Positions 8,632 through 16,253 of a stretch of DNA of 64,000 nucleotides are shown here, in pieces. Made by a program: the position numbers and the translations under genes. The notes under the pieces were generated by a model. It did no database searches. It worked only from the letters and a program-made list of their open reading frames with translations, and was not told the DNA's origin. Position 1 is the first letter of the stretch. Each line of letters starts with the position of its first letter. Source of the DNA: Agromyces albus (GTDB taxonomy: Bacteria; Actinomycetota; Actinomycetes; Actinomycetales; Microbacteriaceae); the NCBI RefSeq assembly GCF_004134825.1, contig NZ_SDPN01000013.1, positions 1 through 64,000 of the forward strand, read 5' to 3'.

Positions 8632-9519
8632 TCAGCCCGCGAGGGTGACGAGGGGAGCGTCGTCGTCGGCCGCCCACTCCTCGAGGGAGCCGTCGTAGAT
8701 CGCGATGTCCTCGTGGCCGGCCAGGTGCAGTGCGAGTGCTGCGCCGGCGGCGGCGATGCCGGCACCGCAGTACACGATCGTTCGAGGTCGCTCGGATGCC
8801 GCGGTCTCGACGCCCTGCAGCCGCTCGCCGAGCGCGTCGCCCCGCAGGAATGCGCGCGACTCGCGGTCGACGAGCGTCGACACGGGCACGCTGACGCTCC
8901 GCGGGATGTGACCGCGTCGCGGCCGTCGGCCCGTCTCGCCACGGAACTCGCTCGCGGGCAGGGCGCAGATGAGCGCGGCATCCGATTCGCCCGCGACGAC
9001 CTGCTCGACCTCGGCCTTGTCGGCCCAGCGTTCGGGGCGCTCGTCGAGCGTCAAGCGGCCGGCGGCGCGGGGCTGCTGGTACCCGTCGTCGACGGGGCGG
9101 CCCTCGGCCCGCCACCTGGCGAGGCCGCCGTCGAGTACGGCGACCCGTTCGACACCGGCTGAGCGGAGCAGCCACCAGAGCCGAGCGGCCCATTGCCCGA
9201 TCGCGGAATCGTAGACGACGACGGTGACGTCATCGTCGATGCCCGCCCCTCGAGCCGCGGCCTCGAGCTGGGCGGCATCGGGCCGGGCGAACGTCAGGCC
9301 GGCCGCCGGGTCGGAGAACTCCTCGAGCAGGTCGGCGAACACCGCGCCCGGCACATGGCCTTCGATGAGGTACTCGTCGAGGCCGCTCAGCCAGCGGAAC
9401 CCGGCGTCGGTCTCGACTCCGAGCACGGTCGCGTCGACGACGACGAGTGCCGGGTGTTCGAGGTGGTCGGCGAGCCATTGGGGCGAGACGAGCGCGGAGC
9501 CGGGTTCGAGAGCGGTCAT
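8632..9519 (-). CDS. two-domain sulfurtransferase (thiosulfate/3-mercaptopyruvate type)
   Basis: A 295-residue tandem rhodanese. The N-terminal inactive domain (about 10-140) has the family signatures LVVVDATVLG and YLIEGHVPGAVFADL. The C-terminal catalytic domain has the active-site loop YCGAGIAAAG with Cys251, followed by ALHLAGHEDIAIYDGSLEEW. It should transfer sulfane sulfur from thiosulfate or 3-mercaptopyruvate to an acceptor. The loop CGAGIA resembles the mercaptopyruvate type more than the thiosulfate type (CRKGVT), but this is not decisive. Confidence 0.92.
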   Translation of the reverse strand: MTALEPGSALVSPQWLADHLEHPALVVVDATVLGVETDAGFRWLSGLDEYLIEGHVPGAVFADLLEEFSDPAAGLTFARPDAAQLEAAARGAGIDDDVTVVVYDSAIGQWAARLWWLLRSAGVERVAVLDGGLARWRAEGRPVDDGYQQPRAAGRLTLDERPERWADKAEVEQVVAGESDAALICALPASEFRGETGRRPRRGHIPRSVSVPVSTLVDRESRAFLRGDALGERLQGVETAASERPRTIVYCGAGIAAAGAALALHLAGHEDIAIYDGSLEEWAADDDAPLVTLAG

Positions 9520-9621
9520 GGCGCCACGCTAGCCGGGAGCTGTGGATCGCGCGCCCGACGGCGCAACAGGCCGTAACCCGCCCAGACGGTGTGAATGCCG
9601 TCGGTGAACGGGTTCGGTGCG

Positions 9622-9819
9622 TCAGCGCAACTGTCCGCGGCGACTCTCGAGCCACACGGTGTGCTCGCGGAGTCCGTTGCGAACCGCGGCTTTCATGATC
9701 AGGTAGCCGATCCAGAGCGAGAGTGCGAGGACGCCGAGGTAGACGACGATGCCGATGATGAGTCCGACGAAGCCGGCACCGAGAAGGGAGTCGAGATTGG
9801 GGGCGGGGGCGGTGTTCAT
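9622..9819 (-). CDS. small single-pass or hairpin membrane protein
   Basis: A 65-residue protein with a long hydrophobic stretch (LLGAGFVGLIIGIVVYLGVLALSLWIGYLIM, two short passes or one long one), then a basic tail ending in ESRRGQLR. The family is not recognised. ATG 9819 is preferred to GTG 9825 because CATGGT lies 6 nt before it on the minus strand. It stands alone between the sulfurtransferase and serine dehydratase genes. Confidence 0.55.
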   Translation of the reverse strand: MNTAPAPNLDSLLGAGFVGLIIGIVVYLGVLALSLWIGYLIMKAAVRNGLREHTVWLESRRGQLR

Positions 9820-9904
9820 CTGCACACCATGGCAGATGACGAGGGGTCAGCGCGAGGCTCCGGACCGTCCCCGACCGGGGGGCACCCCTGCTGCAATGCA
9901 GCGC

Positions 9905-11296
9905 TCAGCACTCGATGACGTTCACCGCGAGGCCACCCTCGCTCGTCTCCTTGTACTTCGTCATCATGTCGAGCCCGGTCTGGCGCATCGTCTCGATGAC
10001 GGTGTCGAGCGAGACGAGGTGCGTGCCGTCGCCGTGCAGCGCGAGCCGAGCCGCCGAGACGGCCGTGGACGCGGCGATCGCGTTGCGCTCGATGCACGGC
10101 ACCTGCACGAGGCCGCCGACGGGGTCGCACGTGAGGCCGAGGTGATGCTCCATGGCGATCTCGGCGGCGTTCTCGATCTGGCGTGGGGTGCCGCCGAGCA
10201 CGGCGCACAACGCCCCGGCCGCCATGGCGCACGCCGAGCCGACCTCGGCCTGGCATCCGCCCTCTGAGCCCGAGATCGAGGCGTTCTTCTTCACGAGCGA
10301 GGCGATCGCCGCCGCCGTGAGGAGGAAGCGGCGGATGCCGGCGGCATCCGCTCCCGGGACGAATCGCAGGTAGTAGTGCCCGACGGCCGGAATGATGCCC
10401 GCCGCGCCATTCGTCGGCGCCGTCACGACCCGACCCCCCGAGGCGTTCTCCTCGTTGACGGCGAGGGCGAAGGCGTGCAGCCACTCGGTCGACGTGTCGC
10501 GGTGGTGGCTGGCACTGGCGTGCTCGTCGCGGTCGTATTCCTCGAGCCGGCGTCGCACCTCGGGCGCACGCCGCTTCACGCGGAGGCCGCCGGGCAGCGT
10601 GCCGTCGGTCGCGAGCCCGCGCGAGACGCACAGCGCCATCGCGGCCCAGATCGCGTCGAGACCTGCGTCGATACCGGCTTCGCCGTGCACCGCGATCTCG
10701 TTCGAGCGGGCGATGTCGCAGAACGAGACGCCGTGCTCGTCGCAGAGCTCGAGCAGTTCGGCGGCATTGGAGTAGGGCAGCGGATGCCGCAGTGCCTCCG
10801 ACTCGTGCGGGGCATCGCCCTCGCGGCGGATGAAGCCGCCTCCGACGGAGTAGTACGTCTCCTCGGCGAGCGGGAGCGCATCGTCGGCGCTCCACGCCTG
10901 CAGCGTCATCGCGTTCGGATGCCCGGGCAGGCGAGTGCGCGGTTCGAGGCTGACGTCGTGCTGCGCCACGGTGATGGGATGCCGGCCGGCGAGGCGAACC
11001 TCGGCACCGTCGTCGCCGAGTCGGGACCAAGCGCCGCGTACCTCATCGGGATCGCACTCGTCGGGCCGGAGCCCAGCGAGGCCTGCGACCACCGCGTCGG
11101 GCGTGCCGTGGCCGAGCCCCGTGGCGCCGAGCGAGCCGTAGAGCGAGCACGTGACGCGGCTCACGCGGTCGAGGAGACCGGTGTCGTCGAGGTGCTCGGC
11201 GAAGGCCCGCGCCGCCCGCATCGGGCCCACGGTGTGCGAACTCGAGGGGCCGATCCCGATCGAGAAGAGATCGAGGGCTGAGACGAACGCTGTCAC
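9905..11296 (-). CDS. sdaA: L-serine ammonia-lyase, iron-sulfur type
   Basis: A 463-residue single-chain L-serine dehydratase (fused beta and alpha domains), converting L-serine to pyruvate and ammonia with a [4Fe-4S] cluster. The beta domain begins with LFSIGIGPSSSHTVGPMRAA. The alpha domain has GGCQAEVGSACAMAAGALC and LTCDPVGGLVQVPCIERN, which supply the cluster cysteines. The GTG at 11296 is chosen over an upstream ATG (11326) because a TAGCCT -10 box lies exactly 7 nt upstream, giving a leaderless start. Confidence 0.94.
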   Translation of the reverse strand: MTAFVSALDLFSIGIGPSSSHTVGPMRAARAFAEHLDDTGLLDRVSRVTCSLYGSLGATGLGHGTPDAVVAGLAGLRPDECDPDEVRGAWSRLGDDGAEVRLAGRHPITVAQHDVSLEPRTRLPGHPNAMTLQAWSADDALPLAEETYYSVGGGFIRREGDAPHESEALRHPLPYSNAAELLELCDEHGVSFCDIARSNEIAVHGEAGIDAGLDAIWAAMALCVSRGLATDGTLPGGLRVKRRAPEVRRRLEEYDRDEHASASHHRDTSTEWLHAFALAVNEENASGGRVVTAPTNGAAGIIPAVGHYYLRFVPGADAAGIRRFLLTAAAIASLVKKNASISGSEGGCQAEVGSACAMAAGALCAVLGGTPRQIENAAEIAMEHHLGLTCDPVGGLVQVPCIERNAIAASTAVSAARLALHGDGTHLVSLDTVIETMRQTGLDMMTKYKETSEGGLAVNVIEC

Positions 11297-11410
11297 GCTC
11301 CCAAGGCTACGACCCAGCAGGCGCACGCATCCGGCGTCCCATCGCAGAATCGTGCGCCGCGAGCGTCGAGACGGTCGGACGCGAGCGCATCTAGGCTGGA
11401 AGCGATCCCC

Positions 11411-12490
11411 ATGAATGCATCATCACGTCGCCCCTTGCCCGAAATCCGCCACATCCTGCCGCACGAGTCGACCGTCGAAGCCGAGCTCATCGAGCGCGCC
11501 TTCGCCGCCGGGCCCTACGGCCACCTGCCGAAGAGCGCCGAGCGGCGTTACTTCGAACGCGACACCGCCGGCAGGGCGGCATCCGGAGCCGTGCTCGTCA
11601 GTGTCGACGACGACGGCCGGGTGACGGGCACAGCGAGCGTGCTACGTGCTGCGACGCCGTACTCGAGAGTCGCGGTGCCCGGCGAGGCCGAGATCCGCTT
11701 GCTCGCCGTCGATCCCGCCACCCAGGGCGCCGGCCTCGGCGAGGCCCTCATGCGGGCGAGCCTCGAAGCGGCGCTCGAGTGGGGTGCCGACGCGCTCGTG
11801 CTCGACACCGGCGCGGCGAACACGCGCGCCCAGGCGCTGTACGAGCGGTTGGGGTTCGACCGCGTGCCCGCGCGTGAGGCCGCTGTGTCGTCGGTCGAGG
11901 TCGAGGCCCTCGTCTACCGGTATGCGCTCCAGCAGCGCGACGATGTTCGGGTGCGGCTCATGCGCGACGACGAGGCCGAGTTCGTCTCCGAGCTCGTCGA
12001 ATCCGCCTATGCCGTCGACTTCACGTTGACCGACGACTATCGCGCGTCGATCGCGGCGGTCGGCGAGCGAGCCCGCGACCACCAGGTCTGGGTGGCGACG
12101 GATGCCGCGAGCGGCGCGCTCCTCGGCACCGTCTCGACTCCCCGCCCCGGTGGGGCGATCTCCCCGCTCGCGCGCGGGGGCGAGCTCGACTTCCGGTTCC
12201 TCGGCGTCGCAGCCGAGGCGCGGCGGCGCGGCATCGGCGCGCTGCTCGTCGATCACGTGCTGCTGCTCGGCCGCCTCCGCGGCGTGCGCCGCGTCGTGCT
12301 GAACACCGGCCCTGAGATGGTCTCCGCGCAGCGACTCTACGACCGGCTGGGGTTCGAGCGACTCCACGAGCGCGAGTACCACTTCACGCGCTCCGACGGC
12401 TCGAGCTTCCTCATGCTCGCGTATGGGCGCGAGTCGGACGACGCGACGGACGCGGCGACGGGTGCCGCGTCGAAGACCAGTGCCGCCTGA
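11411..12490 (+). CDS. tandem GNAT-family N-acetyltransferase
   Basis: A 359-residue protein with two GNAT folds in tandem (about 10-170 and 185-345). Each has an acetyl-CoA loop: LLAVDPATQGAGLGEALM in the first and FLGVAAEARRRGIGALLV in the second. Both retain the C-terminal LY.RLGF motif (ALYERLGFDRV, RLYDRLGFERL). The substrate is unknown. The architecture is like that of mycothiol synthase MshD, but I do not see evidence strong enough to call it MshD. It converges with another GNAT gene. Confidence 0.85.
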   Translation: MNASSRRPLPEIRHILPHESTVEAELIERAFAAGPYGHLPKSAERRYFERDTAGRAASGAVLVSVDDDGRVTGTASVLRAATPYSRVAVPGEAEIRLLAVDPATQGAGLGEALMRASLEAALEWGADALVLDTGAANTRAQALYERLGFDRVPAREAAVSSVEVEALVYRYALQQRDDVRVRLMRDDEAEFVSELVESAYAVDFTLTDDYRASIAAVGERARDHQVWVATDAASGALLGTVSTPRPGGAISPLARGGELDFRFLGVAAEARRRGIGALLVDHVLLLGRLRGVRRVVLNTGPEMVSAQRLYDRLGFERLHEREYHFTRSDGSSFLMLAYGRESDDATDAATGAASKTSAA

Positions 12491-12507
12491 TCCTTTTCTG
12501 TGTGCGG

Positions 12508-12936
12508 TCAGCGGGTCGCGGCGCCCATGCGGGCCATCCACTGTTCGGGCTGGTCGAGTGACCTGAAGCCGAATCTCTCGTAGAGACCGTGGGCGTCGGC
12601 GGTCGTGAGCGCGATGCGTTTCAGGTCGAGCGGGGCGAGCTCGTCGATGACGCCCTCGATGAGGGCGATGCCGATGCCGCGTCCACGTGCCTCGTTCGCG
12701 ACGAACACGTCGCAGAGCCAGGCGAACGTCACACCGTCGGTGATGACGCGGGCATAGGCGAGCTGTTCACCGGTGTCCGTGTCGTAGACGCCGTAGTTGC
12801 GGGAACCGTCGATCGCGGCATCGTGCGTTTCGCGCGTGCGGCCGGTCGCCCAGTACGACTCCTCGGCGAGCCAGACGTGCACGCGGTCTCGGTCGAGGCG
12901 AGACGGATCGGCGGAGAACTCGAGAGTGGGCGGCAC
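12508..12936 (-). CDS. GNAT-family N-acetyltransferase
   Basis: A 142-residue compact GNAT protein. The acetyl-CoA site is WLCDVFVANEARGRGIGIALIEGVI and the terminal motif is HGLYERFGFRSLDQPEQWMAR, the latter typical of YjdJ/Aac-like small acetyltransferases. The GTG start at 12936 is inferred from where family similarity begins, with GAGG immediately upstream; a longer reading to 13212 is compositionally poor and is rejected. It is divergent from the HTH/Clp-N operon. Confidence 0.82.
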   Translation of the reverse strand: MPPTLEFSADPSRLDRDRVHVWLAEESYWATGRTRETHDAAIDGSRNYGVYDTDTGEQLAYARVITDGVTFAWLCDVFVANEARGRGIGIALIEGVIDELAPLDLKRIALTTADAHGLYERFGFRSLDQPEQWMARMGAATR

Positions 12937-13016
12937 ACCTCGATCACATCTCGGACGATCGCGCGGGTCAAGATGCCGATTCCCGATCCTTGGCCTGCTC
13001 CGGCCGGCCGAGTCAA

Positions 13017-13061
13017 GCAACTCAAGTTGACAAATGGCACTAGGCAACTTATGTTGCTTAT
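13017..13061 (+). promoter_or_regulatory. promoter with two overlapping dyad operators for the HTH/Clp-N/ABC operon
   Basis: TTGACA (13027-13032) and TATGTT (13050-13055) are spaced by 17 bp, giving a near-consensus promoter with transcription starting at the ATG at 13062. Two dyads overlap it: CAACT-CA-AGTTG (13018-13029, on the -35) and GCAAC-TTAT-GTTGC (13044-13057, on the -10). Their centres are 27 bp apart. The first gene encodes a small HTH protein, so autorepression is likely; this is inference. Confidence 0.72.
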
Positions 13062-13298
13062 ATGACCCCGCACATCCCAGAGCCGACCGGAGCCGAAGCA
13101 GACGACCTCGCAGCCGTCGTCGCGTTGCGCGAACTCGCCGACCGTCTCGAAGACGCCGCCGTCGAGCGCGCGATGCGCGCCGGCTGGAGTTGGAGCCAGG
13201 TCGCCGAGGCACTCGGCGTCACCCGGCAGGCGGTGCACAAGAAGCACTTGCGGCGTCTGGAATCCGCGGGCATCGAACTGAGGAGGCGCAATGCCTGA
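13062..13298 (+). CDS. small HTH DNA-binding protein, probable autoregulator
   Basis: A 78-residue protein made almost entirely of a helix-turn-helix region: LRELADRLEDAAVERAMRAGWSWSQVAEALGVTRQAVHKKHLRRL. The recognition helix is GVTRQAVHKKHLR, in the sigma-region-4/MarR-like style. There is no effector domain. The start coincides with the predicted transcription start. It overlaps the Clp-N gene by 8 bp, so the pair is likely coexpressed. I suggest it binds the two dyads at 13018-13057; no ligand or signal can be read from the sequence. Confidence 0.85.
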   Translation: MTPHIPEPTGAEADDLAAVVALRELADRLEDAAVERAMRAGWSWSQVAEALGVTRQAVHKKHLRRLESAGIELRRRNA

Positions 13299-13779
13299 GC
13301 AACTGCACGAAGATCTCGGCGTGAGCTTGAAGGCCGTCATCATTCGCGCCATCGACGAGGCTGCACGGCGCGGCGCGACCAAGGTCGAGGCCGAACACCT
13401 GCTGCTCTCGATCGCCGCGAGCGGGGATGTCGCGGCAGGCATCCTCGCCGACGCCGGACTCGACTACGCCGGAGTCGAGGGGGCGCTCCGTGGCGAGCGC
13501 GAGCACGCGCTCCGCTCCGCGGGCGTCGAACCCGTCGCCGAGGAGCGGTTGCGAGCCACCGGCAACTCGCGCCCCGCTTGGGGAGCGTCGATCCGTGAGG
13601 CGCTGAAGCGCGGCAACTTCACGGCGCGCCGCGACCGGAGCCGTGCCGAGCGCGAGCGACTCGCCATCGCCGACAGCCTCATCGGGGTGCTCCGCGCCGA
13701 CCTCGGCACCGTGCCCCGTGCGCTGGCCTATGCGGGCGTCGACCGCGCCGCACTCATCACCCGGCTCGAACAGCTCTGA
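13291..13779 (+). CDS. stand-alone Clp N-domain protein (no AAA+ ATPase)
   Basis: A 162-residue protein formed of two Clp-N repeats: residues about 10-75 (AVIIRAIDEAARRGATKVEAEHLLLSI) and about 95-160 (SIREALKRGNFTARR then AIADSLIGVLRA). These are the substrate- and adaptor-binding modules at the N-terminus of ClpA/ClpC. Here they occur without any ATPase domain, so the protein may be an adaptor, decoy or sensor for the Clp protease. The family often sits beside small HTH proteins in actinobacteria. Translation is probably coupled to the overlapping HTH gene. Confidence 0.85.
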   Translation: MPEQLHEDLGVSLKAVIIRAIDEAARRGATKVEAEHLLLSIAASGDVAAGILADAGLDYAGVEGALRGEREHALRSAGVEPVAEERLRATGNSRPAWGASIREALKRGNFTARRDRSRAERERLAIADSLIGVLRADLGTVPRALAYAGVDRAALITRLEQL

Positions 13780-13830
13780 CATCGGCAGAGCCGGACGAAC
13801 TCGAGACACGAGACGGGACGAGACGAGACG

Positions 13831-14760
13831 ATGACGACGAACGAGCGGGACGCGATCGAGGTCGAGGGACTGCGAATGCGTTATGGGTCGACCGATGTGC
13901 TGCACGACGTGTCGTTCAGTGCGCGCCGAGGCGAGGTGCTCGCCCTCCTCGGCCCGAACGGCGCCGGCAAGACCAGCACGATCGAGGTGCTCGAGGGGTT
14001 CCGGATGCGATCCGCCGGGCGCGTCGAAGTGCTGGGGCTCGACCCGGCTCAGGGCAACGAACAGTGGCGTGCCCGAATCGGCGTGGTGCTGCAGTCGTGG
14101 CGCGATCATGCGAAGTGGCGAGTGCGTGAGCTGCTCGCCTACCAGGGCTCGCTCTACGAGAGCTATTCCGCTCCCTCGATCCCTCGCCCGTGGCGGATCG
14201 ACGACCTCCTCGCCGCAGTCGGGCTCGCCGAACAGGCGCACAGGCCCGTGGGCAAGCTCTCCGGGGGCCAGCGGCGCCGACTCGACGTGGCGATCGGTCT
14301 CGTCGGCCGGCCCGACCTGGTGTTCCTCGACGAGCCGACGACGGGGCTCGACCCGAAGGCGCGACGCGACTTCCACGGCCTGGTGCGGCAGATCTCCGAC
14401 GACCTCGGCGCGACGATCCTGATCACGACGCACGACCTCGACGAAGCGGAGAACCTCGCCGACCGGATCATCATCCTCGTCGACGGGCGGATCATCGCCG
14501 ACGGCACTTCCGAGCAGCTCTCCCGACAGATCGTCGGCCACGACGAGGTCCGCTGGGTTCAGGACGGAGCGCACCACGCTCGTTCGGTTCCCGACTCCAC
14601 CGCGTTCGTGCGCGAGCTCTTCATGAGTGAAGGGCACGGGATCAGCGAGCTCGAAATCCGGCGTGCGTCACTCGAGGACACGTATCTGACGCTCGTGCGC
14701 GAGGCCGAACTCGCGACGACACCGCCGACCGAGATCGAACTGGAAGAGGCATCCCGATGA
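13831..14760 (+). CDS. ABC transporter ATP-binding protein (ABC-2 type)
   Basis: A 309-residue ATPase of the DrrA/CcmA exporter class. Walker A is GPNGAGKTS (41-49), the signature is LSGGQRRR, Walker B is LVFLDEPTTGLD, and the H-loop is TTHDLDEAE. The C-terminal 80 residues carry the regulatory extension seen in drug-export ATPases. It lies 51 bp after the Clp-N gene in the same direction and overlaps its permease partner by ATGA. Substrate unknown; drug or lipid export is usual for the class. Confidence 0.93.
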   Translation: MTTNERDAIEVEGLRMRYGSTDVLHDVSFSARRGEVLALLGPNGAGKTSTIEVLEGFRMRSAGRVEVLGLDPAQGNEQWRARIGVVLQSWRDHAKWRVRELLAYQGSLYESYSAPSIPRPWRIDDLLAAVGLAEQAHRPVGKLSGGQRRRLDVAIGLVGRPDLVFLDEPTTGLDPKARRDFHGLVRQISDDLGATILITTHDLDEAENLADRIIILVDGRIIADGTSEQLSRQIVGHDEVRWVQDGAHHARSVPDSTAFVRELFMSEGHGISELEIRRASLEDTYLTLVREAELATTPPTEIELEEASR

Positions 14761-15605
14761 CGCTCGCAGCGCCCGCCGCAGTCCGGGCCGGTTTCCGTCG
14801 CGGCTTCATCGAGCTCCGCCAGGCATTCACCGGAGCAGCATTGTTCGGCCAATTGCTCTGGCCGATCGCCACACTCGTGGCCGTGTACTTCCTCCGTGAT
14901 CGAACTGTAGGAGCGGGCGGACTCACCCTGGGCAGCGTCATGCTGCCGGGTGTGCTCGGCATGTTCGTCGCCCTCGGAATGCTCCTCGTGGTGCAGCAGC
15001 TCGCCGCCGACCGCGAGGACGGCACGCTCCTGCGCGCGAAGGCGACCCCGAACGGGATTCCGGCCTACCTCCTCGGAAAGCTCGTGCAGATCTCGGCGAC
15101 CGTGCTCGTGTACCTCGCGATCCTGCTGATTCCCGGGGTCTTCCTCGTCGACGGTCTCACCGTCGACAGCTGGCGGTCGTGGCTCACCTTCGCCTGGGTG
15201 CTCCTGCTCGGGCTCGTCGCGACCCAGACCGTCGGTGCGATGCTCGGATCGCTGATCTCGAGCCCGCGGGGCGCCGGCTACCTCTCGCTCCCGGTCATCG
15301 GGTTGATCGCCATCTCGGGCATCTTCGCCCCGATCACGGCCTTGCCGGCGTGGTTGCAGAGCATCGCCCAGGTGTTCCCGATCTACTGGCTCGGCCTCGG
15401 CATGCGGTCGGCGTTCCTTCCCGATGAGGCTGCAGTCATCGAGATCGGGGAGTCGTGGCGCCAGCTGGAGACTGCGGCGGTGCTCGGTGCCTGGGCGGTC
15501 GCCGGGCTCGTGCTCGCGCCGATCGTGCTGCGCCGGATGGCGCGCCGCGAGTCGGGATCGAGCGTCGCGAAGCGCCGGGAGAAGGCGATGCGCCGCGTCG
15601 GATAG
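14757..15605 (+). CDS. ABC-2 type exporter permease
   Basis: A 282-residue permease with six predicted transmembrane segments, e.g. ALFGQLLWPIATLVAVYFL, MLPGVLGMFVALGMLLVVQQL and YLSLPVIGLIAISGIFAPITALP, then a basic C-terminal tail (RRMARRESGSSVAKRREKAMRR). It matches the ABC-2 family, and the element PAWLQSIAQVFPIYWLGLGMRSAFLP is characteristic. It is the last gene of the HTH/Clp-N/ABC operon and is convergent with the CoA-binding protein gene. Confidence 0.9.
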   Translation: MTLAAPAAVRAGFRRGFIELRQAFTGAALFGQLLWPIATLVAVYFLRDRTVGAGGLTLGSVMLPGVLGMFVALGMLLVVQQLAADREDGTLLRAKATPNGIPAYLLGKLVQISATVLVYLAILLIPGVFLVDGLTVDSWRSWLTFAWVLLLGLVATQTVGAMLGSLISSPRGAGYLSLPVIGLIAISGIFAPITALPAWLQSIAQVFPIYWLGLGMRSAFLPDEAAVIEIGESWRQLETAAVLGAWAVAGLVLAPIVLRRMARRESGSSVAKRREKAMRRVG

Positions 15606-15632
15606 TGCCGCGCCGGCGCGACGTGCCTCAGC

Positions 15633-16253
15633 TCAGCGCAGCGTCTTGCGCGCCGTGATCTGCCCGGTGTCGAAGCCCAGCAGGTGCAGGCCACCGTGGA
15701 AGCGGGCGTGCTCGACCTTGATGCAGCGGTCCATGACGACCGTGAGTCCCTTGGCCTCGCCGTCGTAGGCGGCCTGCTCGTTCCAGATGCCGAGCTGCAC
15801 CCAGATGGTCTTCGCGCCGATCGAGACGACGTCGTCGACAACGCTCGGGATGTCGCTGCCGCGGCGGAAGACCACGACGATGTCGGGCACCTCGGGCAGG
15901 CTCGCGAGATCGGGGTAGGCGGGCTGGCCGAGGATCTCGGTCGCGTTCGGGTTGACGAAGTACAAGCGGTAGTCGCTCGACTGCTGCAGGTACGTGCCGA
16001 CGAAGAAGCTCGAACGCGAGGGGTTCGGCGAGGCGCCGACGATCGCGACCGACTTCGCCGCGCGGAGGATCGCGAGGCGAGCCTTCGCATCGGGGCCGGT
16101 CCACGTGCGTTGCGAGTGCAGGAGCTTGGCGAGCGGCGAGTTCGCGGGCAGCTCGCACGAGAGGCCGTTGACAAGGCGTACGGTCTCGAGATCTTCGGAT
16201 GCCGCGGCATCCGCGAGCTCGTTCGTGAGGGTGGTGCCGACAGCCGTCGTCAT
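15633..16253 (-). CDS. CoA-binding domain protein (YccU-like)
   Basis: A 206-residue protein. Residues about 65-190 are a Rossmann CoA-binding domain beginning SVAIVGASPNPSRSSF and including LYFVNPNATEILGQPAYPDLASLPE and IWVQLGIWNEQA, as in YccU and succinyl-CoA-synthetase-like proteins. The N-terminal 60 residues are lineage-specific. Its ATG overlaps the stop of the sulfhydrylase gene upstream (TCAT on the plus strand), so it is translationally coupled to methionine/homocysteine synthesis. Its exact role is unknown. Confidence 0.87.
   Translation of the reverse strand: MTTAVGTTLTNELADAAASEDLETVRLVNGLSCELPANSPLAKLLHSQRTWTGPDAKARLAILRAAKSVAIVGASPNPSRSSFFVGTYLQQSSDYRLYFVNPNATEILGQPAYPDLASLPEVPDIVVVFRRGSDIPSVVDDVVSIGAKTIWVQLGIWNEQAAYDGEAKGLTVVMDRCIKVEHARFHGGLHLLGFDTGQITARKTLR

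Noticed and set aside
13011..13060. HspR HAIR operator upstream of the Clp-N operon
   Set aside because: Only a single ACTCAAG half-site is present; the CTTGAGT-N7-ACTCAAG spacing is absent.
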